The position numbers and the translations under genes are program-made. The notes under the pieces were generated by a model. It was not told the DNA's origin. It made no database searches and saw nothing but the letters and a program-made list of their open reading frames with translations. Shown here one piece after another: positions 51,804-60,398 of a stretch of 64,000 nt of DNA; the first letter of the stretch is position 1; each line of letters opens with the position of its first letter. This DNA comes from Pukyongia salina. Lineage in GTDB: Bacteria; Bacteroidota; Bacteroidia; Flavobacteriales; Flavobacteriaceae. The stretch is from contig NZ_CP027062.1 of the NCBI RefSeq assembly GCF_002966125.1, positions 2,356,001 to 2,420,000 on the forward strand, read 5' to 3'.

Positions 51804-52805
51804 ATGAAAAAGCCATTATTACTCTTGAGTTTCGTGATCATATCTGCTGTAAGTTATTCACAATCGGCACGCGTACAAGTGATCCACAATTCGGCCGATG
51901 CTTTAACAGCTACCGTCGATGTGTATGTAAATGGGATGCTTACTCTGGACAATGTGAATTTCAGGACAGCGTCTCCCTTCACCGACCTTCCTGCTGGGGT
52001 TCCCTTGATCGTTGGCGTAGCCCCGGACGACAGCACTAGCGCTTCCGATGCCTTTTACACCGAAACTTTCACCTTAACCGAAAATGAGACCTATGTGATC
52101 ATTGCGGGGGGTATTGAAAGTAGTACCGGATACAACCCGGCTCCTCCCTTCGATCTCCACGTGTTCGACATGGGAAGGGAAACTTCTATGGATCCGTTGA
52201 AGGTAGATGTGTTGATCTACCAGGGATCTACAGACGCACCAGTGATGGATGCATTCGAAACCGAAGTTGGGTTGGGGCAGATCGTGGATAATATAGCCTA
52301 TTCCGAATATCAGGGCTATTTTGAATTCCCTTCCGATAATTATACCATCGAATTACGTAACGAAGCAGGTACCCAGGCACTAGCTGCCTATATTGCCGCA
52401 CTAGAATCTCTGGGCCTGGAAGGAATAGCCGTTACTGTGCTGGCTTCCGGATTCTTCGATCCTTCTCAAAATTCTAACGGTCCCGCCTTTGGGCTATATG
52501 CCGTATCTCCTTTAGGTGGTGGGCTAATACCGCTTCCACCGGCACCGCTAGCCGTAGAGGATTTTAATGAAGAAAAATTTCAGTTATATCCTAATCCTGT
52601 GAATGATATATTAAATGTTCATGGGGTTGATTTAACAGACTATGATATTCGTATCTCCGATATTTCTGGGAGGATTGTTTCTGAAAAGTTCTATGAAATT
52701 GAAAATGATCACCTTAAAGTGAACTCACTCTCATCGGGGGTGTACTTAATTTCGTTATATGCCGATGGTGATATGAAAGCTTCAGAAAAATTTATAAAAC
52801 TTTAA
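51804..52805 (+). CDS. DUF4397 protein with T9SS type A sorting domain
   Basis: 333 aa from the ATG at 51804; the open frame begins 24 codons earlier but the signal peptide (MKKPLLLLSFVIISAVSYSQ) fixes the start. A DUF4397 beta-sandwich region (about 20-235) opens with ARVQVIHNSADA and repeats a similar module (VDVLIYQGSTDAP). The C-terminal sorting domain (about 255-333) has FQLYPNPVNDILNVHG and LSSGVYLISL. It should be exported by the T9SS to the cell surface. Function of DUF4397 unknown. Confidence 0.92.
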   Translation: MKKPLLLLSFVIISAVSYSQSARVQVIHNSADALTATVDVYVNGMLTLDNVNFRTASPFTDLPAGVPLIVGVAPDDSTSASDAFYTETFTLTENETYVIIAGGIESSTGYNPAPPFDLHVFDMGRETSMDPLKVDVLIYQGSTDAPVMDAFETEVGLGQIVDNIAYSEYQGYFEFPSDNYTIELRNEAGTQALAAYIAALESLGLEGIAVTVLASGFFDPSQNSNGPAFGLYAVSPLGGGLIPLPPAPLAVEDFNEEKFQLYPNPVNDILNVHGVDLTDYDIRISDISGRIVSEKFYEIENDHLKVNSLSSGVYLISLYADGDMKASEKFIKL

Positions 52806-53163
52806 TTTTATAGATTAGATCTGGGTAAGGGACAGATATATCAACAAAAAGACTTCATTCATTAGTTTACCATTGTCGTAAATGCCCTGTTATTCAGAAA
52901 AATATAAAATATCTGGCCTCATACATTTCAGTTAAATTTAAATAGCGTTCCTGGAAACGTATTCAAGAATACTTATATTATTGATTATTAGCGGTTTTCA
53001 CTGAAGGGCCTTTTTTTCTGAATTAAAAAATGAATTTTTTCGAAGATTCTCTTAGGGTATTTTCCTGCTGAAGTGTTCTATTTAAGAAATTATGTATATT
53101 TTAAAAGCTGAGGTTGAGAAGATTCGGAGGTGATTTATCCGGCCGCAAATTGAATAATTAAAC
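52806..53163 (+). other. Intergenic region upstream of the ResB-CcsA gene
   Basis: No gene seen. It has a perfect palindrome GTATTC-AA-GAATAC at 52959-52972, about 220 bp before the CcsA start, that could be an operator. A T-rich run near 53010 lacks a proper stem, so no clear terminator for the DUF4397 gene was found. Confidence 0.45.
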
Positions 53164-53171
53164 TAAATTTG
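53164..53171 (+). promoter_or_regulatory. -7 element of the ResB-CcsA gene
   Basis: TAAATTTG is an exact TAnnTTTG match. A start near 53178 would exclude the GTG at 53173 and favour the ATG at 53191. The -33 element is not convincing. Confidence 0.42.
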
Positions 53172-53190
53172 AGTGAATATCACTCGTATC

Positions 53191-56100
53191 ATGAAAAACA
53201 TCTTTCCGAAGATCAAAAAATTGCTTCTCCCATTTTTCGACACGAAAGCCGCCGGAGTTTATTTCGTCCTGTTCGCGGCTGCGATCGGCATTGCTACTTT
53301 CATTGAGAATGATTTTGGTACCAGTGCTGCACAAAAAGTGATTTTCAAGTCTTGGTGGTTCGAATTGTTACTGGTATTATTTGGCATCACCATCTTGGTT
53401 AATATATTAAGATACAGAATGATACCCATGCGTAAGTGGGCTGTTTTAATGTTTCATGCTGCTATTATCATTATCATTATAGGGGCCGGTGTAACCCGAT
53501 ATTTTGGATTTGAAGGGGTAATGCATATACGGGAAAATGACAGGGCATCAAGTTTTTTGTCTGCCGAAACCTATTTGAAATTCGATGTATTGAAAAATGG
53601 TACGACTTATAGTTTCGACGAACCCGTACTTTTCGCAAGTTTAGGAAACAATAATTTTCACGAATCCTATTTAGTGGATGGTAGTTTAATTGTTGTTGAA
53701 GTAACCGATTTTATTCCAAATCCGAAGCAACAATTGAAGGCCAATTCCGATGGCGGGGTACCCGTAGCAAAGCTCGTGGTGGCTGGTCCGCGTGGCAGGG
53801 AAGAATATTTTGTCGAGAAGGGAAGTACCCACCGAATTGGAGAAATGCTTTTCAATTTTAAAGATCAACGCATAGTGGGTGCCGTAAACCTGAGGTATGT
53901 TAACGATCAACTCCAGATAAATTACGACCGGCCACTTGTACAAACCGTCATGGCGACACAGCAACGGGATACGATCGTTTTTAATGGTGAATTCAACCCG
54001 TTGGCTTTACGTGCTTTATATTCGGATGGAACGAACAATTTTGTTTTTTCCGAATTCGAGCCAAAAGCCTCGCTCGAGCTGGTAAGCGAAGACCCTAAAG
54101 TTAAAAGTGAAAGCGTTACGGCCGTGGTATTAAACGTCACTGTAGATGGTGATACCCAGGAAACTATGGTATACGGAAACCGTGGCTTACCGGGTAATCC
54201 GGCTATCCTGAACTTTGATGAGCTATCGGTTAGATCGGCGTATGGCGCTAAAGAAGTAAATGTTCCTTTCTCGATTAAACTGAATGATTTCATTATGGAG
54301 AAGTATCCGGGAACCAACAGCGCTTCGTCTTATGCCAGTGAAGTTACGCTCATCGATCCTGCAGAAAATGTGAATATGGACTACCGTATTTATATGAATA
54401 ATATCCTTAATTATAGTGGTTATCGGTTCTTTCAGTCTTCTTTCGATCGGGACGAAAAGGGCACTTACTTAAGCGTGAACAGTGATTTCTGGGGTACTTT
54501 GATCTCTTATATTGGCTATGCGTTGCTCACCCTTGGGATGATTCTTACTTTCTTCAGTAAAAATACCCGCTTCCATGAGGTACTTCGTAAAATAAAGAAA
54601 CTGAGAGCAAAACGAGGCACTTTTATTTTGCTGCTGCTTTTGTCCTTAGGGTATAGTTCGTACGGACAGGCGTATAAGTCGAAAGCCGTTTCTAAGGAAC
54701 ATGCCGAGGCCTTTAGTAAAGTGGTAGTTCAGGATTTTAAAGGTAGAATGAAACCCATGCATACCCTTTCCAGAGAAGTGATGCGTAAGATTGCAAGAAA
54801 GGAAAGCTGGGATGGCTTAACGGCAGACCAGGTAATTCTTGGGATGTTCGTGAATAAGAAGGACTGGTACGATGTGAAAATGGTTAAACTGGGGAAGCAT
54901 AAAGACGTTCAGAAATTATTAAATGTAAACGGTGATTATGCCTCTTATAAAGATTTCTTCAATGAAAAAGGGGAGTACAAGCTAAGGGATGAAGTGAGAC
55001 GGGTTTACGCCCTGGAGCCTATTGATAGGGGTGTTTATGCAAAAGATCTTATGAAAATAGACGAACGGCTTAATATCATGAGCATGTTATTTTCCGGTAG
55101 TCTTCTCAAGATCGTTCCTAATCCTAACGACCCTAACAATACCTGGCAGGCGTATAATAATCATAATCACTCACCGAACGATGGCCATAATCATTCTACC
55201 ATAGCCGAGAATTTTTTCAACGCTTATGGTACTGCCCTTCAGCAGGCCACGAATAGCGGTAACTTTGATCATGCCGGTCATCTCCTCGAGGAGTTAAAAT
55301 CTTTTCAGCAAGCCAAAGGAGGAAGCATTATGCCTTCCGAATCTAAGATCAATACCGAGATTCGTCTTAACCAAATGAATGTCTTTACTCGTCTTGCCGG
55401 ATTCTACATGATCCTAGGGCTTTTTCTTTTATTCTTCTTGTTTTTATCGGTTTTCAAACCAAATTTAAAACTAAAGAAAGTATACTGGATCTTATTCTCT
55501 CTCATCGTTTTAGGCTTTGTTCTGCACACGATTGGGCTGGGAATGCGATGGTATGTATCGGGCCGGGCGCCATGGAGTAATGGCTACGAATCTATGATCT
55601 ATATTGCCTGGACTTCCACGCTTGCGGGCGTGCTGTTTACTCGTAAATCTTTTGGCGGACTTGCCGCTACTATGGTGTTGGCAGGGACCATTCTATTTGT
55701 GTCCACCTTAAGCTTTCTGGACCCTGAAATTACACCTTTAGTGCCTGTATTGAAGTCGTATTGGTTAACTATCCACGTCTCTTTAGAAGCAGGAAGTTAC
55801 GGCTTTCTAATGCTGGGGGCCATCATAGGATTGATCAACCTTATTTTGCTCATTTTCATCACCCAGAAAAATAAGGACAGAGTGAAGCGAATTGTACAGG
55901 AAATGACCTATATAAGCGAGCTAACCTTAATAGGTGGACTATTTATGGTAAGTGTAGGGACTTATCTGGGTGGCGTTTGGGCGAACGAATCCTGGGGTCG
56001 CTACTGGGGTTGGGATGCGAAGGAAACCTGGGCGTTGGTAACCATTCTGGTCTATGCCTTTATTCTGCATATGAGATTGATCCCAAAATTAAGAGGCCTG

Positions 56101-56307
56101 TACGCCTATAATCTGGCTACGATCTTTGGCCTGGCATCTGTAATTATGACCTACTATGGAGTAAATTATTATTTATCCGGGCTTCATTCTTATGCCACCG
56201 GAGATCCTATTCCCATTCCGCAATGGGTTTATATCGTGGTAAGTTGTATTGTGTTAATAAGTTTTATAGCTTATCTCCGAAAACGAAAGTTTCCAATAAT
56301 ATCTTAA
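53191..56307 (+). CDS. ccsA: Cytochrome c biogenesis fusion protein ResB-CcsA
   Basis: 1038 aa. The N-terminal part is ResB-like: membrane helices at about 20-40, 60-80 and 90-110, a large periplasmic beta domain, and a further helix near 440-460 (TLISYIGYALLTLGMIL). A second periplasmic segment with a His-rich stretch (NNHNHSPNDGHNHS) leads to the C-terminal CcsA domain with the haem-handling WWD motif (ESWGRYWGWDAKETWALV) and conserved His residues. System II machinery attaches haem to CxxCH motifs outside the membrane. It converges on the multihaem cytochrome operon, whose products need exactly this. Confidence 0.93.
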   Translation: MKNIFPKIKKLLLPFFDTKAAGVYFVLFAAAIGIATFIENDFGTSAAQKVIFKSWWFELLLVLFGITILVNILRYRMIPMRKWAVLMFHAAIIIIIIGAGVTRYFGFEGVMHIRENDRASSFLSAETYLKFDVLKNGTTYSFDEPVLFASLGNNNFHESYLVDGSLIVVEVTDFIPNPKQQLKANSDGGVPVAKLVVAGPRGREEYFVEKGSTHRIGEMLFNFKDQRIVGAVNLRYVNDQLQINYDRPLVQTVMATQQRDTIVFNGEFNPLALRALYSDGTNNFVFSEFEPKASLELVSEDPKVKSESVTAVVLNVTVDGDTQETMVYGNRGLPGNPAILNFDELSVRSAYGAKEVNVPFSIKLNDFIMEKYPGTNSASSYASEVTLIDPAENVNMDYRIYMNNILNYSGYRFFQSSFDRDEKGTYLSVNSDFWGTLISYIGYALLTLGMILTFFSKNTRFHEVLRKIKKLRAKRGTFILLLLLSLGYSSYGQAYKSKAVSKEHAEAFSKVVVQDFKGRMKPMHTLSREVMRKIARKESWDGLTADQVILGMFVNKKDWYDVKMVKLGKHKDVQKLLNVNGDYASYKDFFNEKGEYKLRDEVRRVYALEPIDRGVYAKDLMKIDERLNIMSMLFSGSLLKIVPNPNDPNNTWQAYNNHNHSPNDGHNHSTIAENFFNAYGTALQQATNSGNFDHAGHLLEELKSFQQAKGGSIMPSESKINTEIRLNQMNVFTRLAGFYMILGLFLLFFLFLSVFKPNLKLKKVYWILFSLIVLGFVLHTIGLGMRWYVSGRAPWSNGYESMIYIAWTSTLAGVLFTRKSFGGLAATMVLAGTILFVSTLSFLDPEITPLVPVLKSYWLTIHVSLEAGSYGFLMLGAIIGLINLILLIFITQKNKDRVKRIVQEMTYISELTLIGGLFMVSVGTYLGGVWANESWGRYWGWDAKETWALVTILVYAFILHMRLIPKLRGLYAYNLATIFGLASVIMTYYGVNYYLSGLHSYATGDPIPIPQWVYIVVSCIVLISFIAYLRKRKFPIIS

Positions 56308-56312
56308 TGAGG

Positions 56313-57122
56313 TTATTCAATTACAACCCCATCCTCGAGGATTAGATCGTAGCGATATCCAGCACCAAAATCCTTGTTTAAAACAACTTTAGCACGCATG
56401 GTTACAGTTTTTCCTTCAGGAACAAACGTATTGGAGGTAATGACCAGGTCGAAATCGTTCTTACTGCCATCCTGCAGATGGATCCAATTTCGTTTCATGA
56501 TGTTTGGGTTGATCTTCACACATTTACCGGTTAATTGGACGGTTTTTCCTTCGTAGGCGGTAGGATTTGCCACAAGTTCTGCAATTTTAATGCTTCCTTT
56601 ATGCTGAACAATCTCCTCGGTATGCGTAGGGATATTTTCTTTCTGAAGGGTTTGTTCGGGCTCTGCGGTGAAATCGGCAGACAAGGTTCCCGTATTGTTC
56701 CCGTGATCTTCGGCCACCAGAGTGGAAACAAGAAAGATCCTGTCGAAGACACGGTTGTATTCTTTACTTTCAAAATTTGTTTTCAGTAAACCATTACGAT
56801 AGAAATAAGTGCTACCTAATTCGATGTCTTGTTTTCTTGCTGCAATCCAGTATTCTTCTCCACCACCTTCGGTTACCTTTAAATAAACATACTTTGTGGC
56901 AGGCAGTATCTCCTTAACAACTACCTTGTGCAGATCTTCGGTAAAGGAGGTTCCCAATTGAGAATTCGCCGGTTGATTATCGGCATTTTCATCGGAAAAA
57001 ATCCCACTCACCTTTTCATTATTATCTGGCTCTGTCTGAGCAGTGATCACTTTGGGTTTGTTATTACAAGACACTATAAAAGCTGTGCACAATGCAAATA
57101 ATATAAGTTTAGACTTTTTCAT
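56313..57122 (-). CDS. Periplasmic or outer-membrane lipoprotein with two OB-like modules
   Basis: 269 aa. Lipobox FIVSC puts the lipidated Cys at residue 19. Two beta modules follow: about 60-130 (VVVKEILPATKYVYLKVTEG, EYWIAARKQ) and about 185-265 (GKTVQLTGKCVKINPN, NWIHLQDG, VVLNKDFGAGYRYDLILEDG), the latter like the OB-fold of NrfJ-type or nucleotide-binding-like small periplasmic proteins. It is the last gene of the cytochrome operon, 3 nt after the barrel gene, so a role in electron transfer complex assembly is plausible but unproven. Confidence 0.75.
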   Translation of the reverse strand: MKKSKLILFALCTAFIVSCNNKPKVITAQTEPDNNEKVSGIFSDENADNQPANSQLGTSFTEDLHKVVVKEILPATKYVYLKVTEGGGEEYWIAARKQDIELGSTYFYRNGLLKTNFESKEYNRVFDRIFLVSTLVAEDHGNNTGTLSADFTAEPEQTLQKENIPTHTEEIVQHKGSIKIAELVANPTAYEGKTVQLTGKCVKINPNIMKRNWIHLQDGSKNDFDLVITSNTFVPEGKTVTMRAKVVLNKDFGAGYRYDLILEDGVVIE

Positions 57123-57125
57123 AAT

Positions 57126-58727
57126 TTATTTTTTCTTTTTGCTGTAAAATCGTTTGGTTAATCGTGTATAAAAGCGATAGTTATTTTCAACATCAGCCTG
57201 TGATAATTCTCCCGAAAAACTTAACTGCCAGGTCCTGGAGATGCGATAATTCAAGGTAGCACCAATGTAATTTAATCCCTGATCATCGATATTGTAATCG
57301 TAGGTGTAATCGGCTCTTCTAAAATAGACTTCTGTACCCAATTTATTCTCAAAAAACTCTCTGGAATATCGAATTGAGTAAATATTACTGCTAAGATAGT
57401 TTGAAGAATTCATATTATACGAAATGTTTATTCTTCCGCCCAGATGTGGAATTCTGGATACAGTGGCGTACGCGTAAAAATTGTCGGATTTATTTTGATT
57501 ATCGCTTCTAAAGCGTCTGCTATAGCTTAGTCCGAGCCATAAGATCTTGGCAGGCCTTACGTTAATACGTGTTCTAAAGCCTTGTCTGGCCAGATCGTCA
57601 TTAAGCAATTGCTCAATTTCCGTTTGAAAGGTTTCGTAGTATATAATTCGCTTTCGGGAGTCGTAGGATACCATAATATTTGCCGCTCTGCTTATTCTGT
57701 ACCGAGCCGATAAATAGAGATTAGTTAATCTGGTCTCATTACCTGTATTTCCGAAGATATCCATCTCTGCCGACCCAAATAAACTTAGGTCTGATGCTAT
57801 GGTGCTGAAATGCTGAAAGAAGATGTACCGACGGTCTGTTGCCCCGGAATTGGTTTGTTCCATTGCACCAAGGGTGGTTTCGCTATAAAAATCCTGCGAA
57901 TTTGACTGTATTCCGAAGTATCCACCATATTGTAACAGATCCGAATTAAAGCCGTAATCCTGGAAATCCGGCCGATATCCACCCATAGCACCTACATAAA
58001 AATTACCAAAATATTTCTCAACCTGCACACCATCAATAGCGCCAACGGTAGATGCTTTTTGATTGATCTTTCTTCCCGCGGTAACAGAAAGTGAAGGTGT
58101 AGCGTCGTATCGCACATTGAGATTGTAAATATTAAAGATATTAGTCCTGCCATTGTATCTACTGTCTGCCGGGGTGATAATATTTCGGTAGGTGAGGTAA
58201 GACTCAATAGAGAATTTCGAGTCACCCAGGTGATTGGCATTCAACGAAAAACGTGTCCTGAACTGATGACGATCCTCCCTAAGGTCTGAAAATGTATTAT
58301 AACTAGCCAAAGAGACTCTCCCGCGGATATTTTCGGTATAGATGGATTCCTTCTCCGTGTCCAGAGTAGTAGGTACTATAACTTCGGCTGGAAGTACTTC
58401 ATCATCAGGCTCTGTAATAGAAGGCTCTGTGCCCGGTTCTGTTTCTGTCACGACTATTATGTAAGTAACCACATCACCCATTTTAACTGCGCAGTTGTTT
58501 AAAACAACCGAAACAACAGAAGTGGATGATTTATCTGTAACCCTAAGACAATCCGTTCCGGCCAATTGTAAACTTTTACCTATTTCGATATCCCTGGTAT
58601 CATCAAATTTCACGTAGACATTGTTCGAGGTAACAAAGGAAACCGTTCCGCTAATGGATTTATCCTGCGCTAAAACCACCGACGATATCAGCAACAATAT
58701 TAGTATGTACGCAAATTTAAATTTCAT
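57126..58727 (-). CDS. Outer-membrane beta-barrel candidate of the multihaem operon
   Basis: 533 aa. Signal peptide (about 1-20, ending VLAQ), a small SH3-like beta domain (about 22-90, ISGTVSFVTSNNVYVKF), an acidic Pro-rich linker (TETEPGTEPSITEPDDE), then about 400 residues of alternating amphipathic strands (e.g. SVTAGRKINQKASTVGAIDG, LWLGLSYSRRF, LGTEVYFRRADYTYDY) ending in YRFYTRLTKRFYSKKKK. The Lys tail after the last strand is unusual for a barrel. Gene context resembles porin-cytochrome conduits such as MtrB systems, but no sequence motif of MtrB was seen. Confidence 0.72.
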   Translation of the reverse strand: MKFKFAYILILLLISSVVLAQDKSISGTVSFVTSNNVYVKFDDTRDIEIGKSLQLAGTDCLRVTDKSSTSVVSVVLNNCAVKMGDVVTYIIVVTETEPGTEPSITEPDDEVLPAEVIVPTTLDTEKESIYTENIRGRVSLASYNTFSDLREDRHQFRTRFSLNANHLGDSKFSIESYLTYRNIITPADSRYNGRTNIFNIYNLNVRYDATPSLSVTAGRKINQKASTVGAIDGVQVEKYFGNFYVGAMGGYRPDFQDYGFNSDLLQYGGYFGIQSNSQDFYSETTLGAMEQTNSGATDRRYIFFQHFSTIASDLSLFGSAEMDIFGNTGNETRLTNLYLSARYRISRAANIMVSYDSRKRIIYYETFQTEIEQLLNDDLARQGFRTRINVRPAKILWLGLSYSRRFRSDNQNKSDNFYAYATVSRIPHLGGRINISYNMNSSNYLSSNIYSIRYSREFFENKLGTEVYFRRADYTYDYNIDDQGLNYIGATLNYRISRTWQLSFSGELSQADVENNYRFYTRLTKRFYSKKKK

Positions 58728-58745
58728 AAATATTTGCCTTCCATT

Positions 58746-60398
58746 TTAAGGATTTGGGTGACAGGCAAAACAGGCATTGCTCTGGTATACGTAACCGGAT
58801 ACACCTTCATGTTCATCGTCCATATCGATTTGAGTATGACAGGTGACACATGTAAATACTGCATAGTTACTAGTATTGATGTGACAATCTATACACTGGT
58901 TCCACTCTCCTTCATGCTGTCCCGAATAAATAGGGAAGTACATAGAATCGTGGTCGAAAGTAGCCGGCATCCATCCGGGATTAGTAGTATGACATGTTAC
59001 ACAATCTGTGGGGAATTGTGCTGCTGAATGGTTTGGATTAGTAGTAGCGTTATAGTCGTCCATATGGCACGCAAAACAATCGGTAGGAGTAGTGGTGTAA
59101 TTTCCATTGATATGGCAGGAGGCACACTCCTGTATATCATGCCCAAGGGTTAAAGGGAAAAAGTCATGATTGAGGACGGCAGGCATCCATCCTGGATTGG
59201 TAGAATGGCAGGAAGCACAATCTGTTGGGAAATTCGCTGCCTGATGATCCGGATTGGTGGTAGCATTGTAATCATCGGCATGGCAGGCGAAACAATCTGT
59301 GGGGGTGTTTGTAAAGTTTCCGTTTATGTGACATTCATTACAATCCTGAATATCGTGTCCCAGTGTTAATGGGAAGAATCCATGATTTACGGTTGCAGGC
59401 ATCCAGCCCGGACTAGTAGTATGGCAGAGCACACAATCTGTAGGGAAATTAGCAGCCTGGTGATCGGGATCGGATGTAGCGTTGTAATCGTCTGAATGAC
59501 ATGCGAAGCAATCGGTAGGAGTGTTGTTGAAGTTACCATTGATATGGCACTCATTGCAATCCTGGATATCATGTCCCATGGTTAATGGGAAGAAATCGTG
59601 ATTAAGGATAGCCGGCATCCACCCTGGTGCAGTTGTATGACACTCGTTGCAATCTGTTGAAAAATTAGCTGCCTGGTGATTGGGATTGGTGGTTTGGGCA
59701 TAATCATCCATGTGGCAGGAGAAACAGTCATCGGAGATATTTGAAAAATTAGTCACATCGTGGCAGCGGCTGCAATCCTGTATATCATGTCCCTGGGTAA
59801 GCGGGAAAAAATCATGATTTATCCCCCCAGAATCCCATCCCATACTTAACGGACTATGACACTCAAGACAGTCTGTAGAGAATCCGGAAAGTGGGTGATT
59901 GGGATTAGTAGTTGCCATATAATCATCACGGTGACACTCAATACATTCATTCCCAATAGGGTTGAAAATAAGTGAGCTTTCATTGCTATGGCACTCTATA
60001 CAGCTAAGGTTGGTGTGGGCGCCAATAAGTGGAAATCCATTTTGTTCGTGAAGTTCCGGGATGTTAAAAACTAACCAGCTTTCCGAATTGTGACAGCGCA
60101 TACAGTCGTTGCCAACAGATTGACTATGAACGTCCAGATGGCACGACATGCAATCTGTAGTAGTATTCTTGAAGGTTAGATCTGTATGGCAGGCCTTACA
60201 ATCGGTAGTGCTGTGTGAGCCTTCCAGTTCAAAATTTGTAGTATTATGATCAAACTGCAATGTGGCGTAATCGATCTCCCAGCCATTTGGATTGTGGCAT
60301 TGCCCACAGTCGATCTTAAGATCATTACCATGTGGCGATTGAGCGAGCAAGGGTGTCATGGCAAGCAACAATACTATTGTAAATGACAGTCGATACAT
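58746..60398 (-). CDS. 22-haem c-type cytochrome with tandem repeats
   Basis: 550 aa with a signal peptide (about 1-19, ending LLAQ). I count 22 CxxCH motifs (first CGQCH, last CFACH) plus many His residues that can serve as distal ligands. Residues about 195-482 are four 72-residue repeats, each carrying three haem motifs and the block FFPLTLGHDIQDC. No lipobox or sorting domain is visible, so it is probably periplasmic. It overlaps the 23-haem gene by 25 nt. Likely a long-range electron carrier in the cytochrome c3/multihaem class; partners inferred from the operon. Confidence 0.92.
   Translation of the reverse strand: MYRLSFTIVLLLAMTPLLAQSPHGNDLKIDCGQCHNPNGWEIDYATLQFDHNTTNFELEGSHSTTDCKACHTDLTFKNTTTDCMSCHLDVHSQSVGNDCMRCHNSESWLVFNIPELHEQNGFPLIGAHTNLSCIECHSNESSLIFNPIGNECIECHRDDYMATTNPNHPLSGFSTDCLECHSPLSMGWDSGGINHDFFPLTQGHDIQDCSRCHDVTNFSNISDDCFSCHMDDYAQTTNPNHQAANFSTDCNECHTTAPGWMPAILNHDFFPLTMGHDIQDCNECHINGNFNNTPTDCFACHSDDYNATSDPDHQAANFPTDCVLCHTTSPGWMPATVNHGFFPLTLGHDIQDCNECHINGNFTNTPTDCFACHADDYNATTNPDHQAANFPTDCASCHSTNPGWMPAVLNHDFFPLTLGHDIQECASCHINGNYTTTPTDCFACHMDDYNATTNPNHSAAQFPTDCVTCHTTNPGWMPATFDHDSMYFPIYSGQHEGEWNQCIDCHINTSNYAVFTCVTCHTQIDMDDEHEGVSGYVYQSNACFACHPNP
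58953..59816 (-). repeat. Four tandem 216-bp repeats inside the 22-haem cytochrome gene
   Basis: Units occupy 59816-59601, 59600-59385, 59384-59169 and 59168-58953, each exactly 72 codons with no indel. Protein identity between units is high, the second and third being closest; the first is most diverged. Confidence 0.9.

Noticed and set aside
58953-59816. Regular repeats considered as a CRISPR array
   Set aside because: The period is 216 bp, in frame, and encodes haem modules; there are no short repeats with unique spacers. No CRISPR array was seen anywhere.
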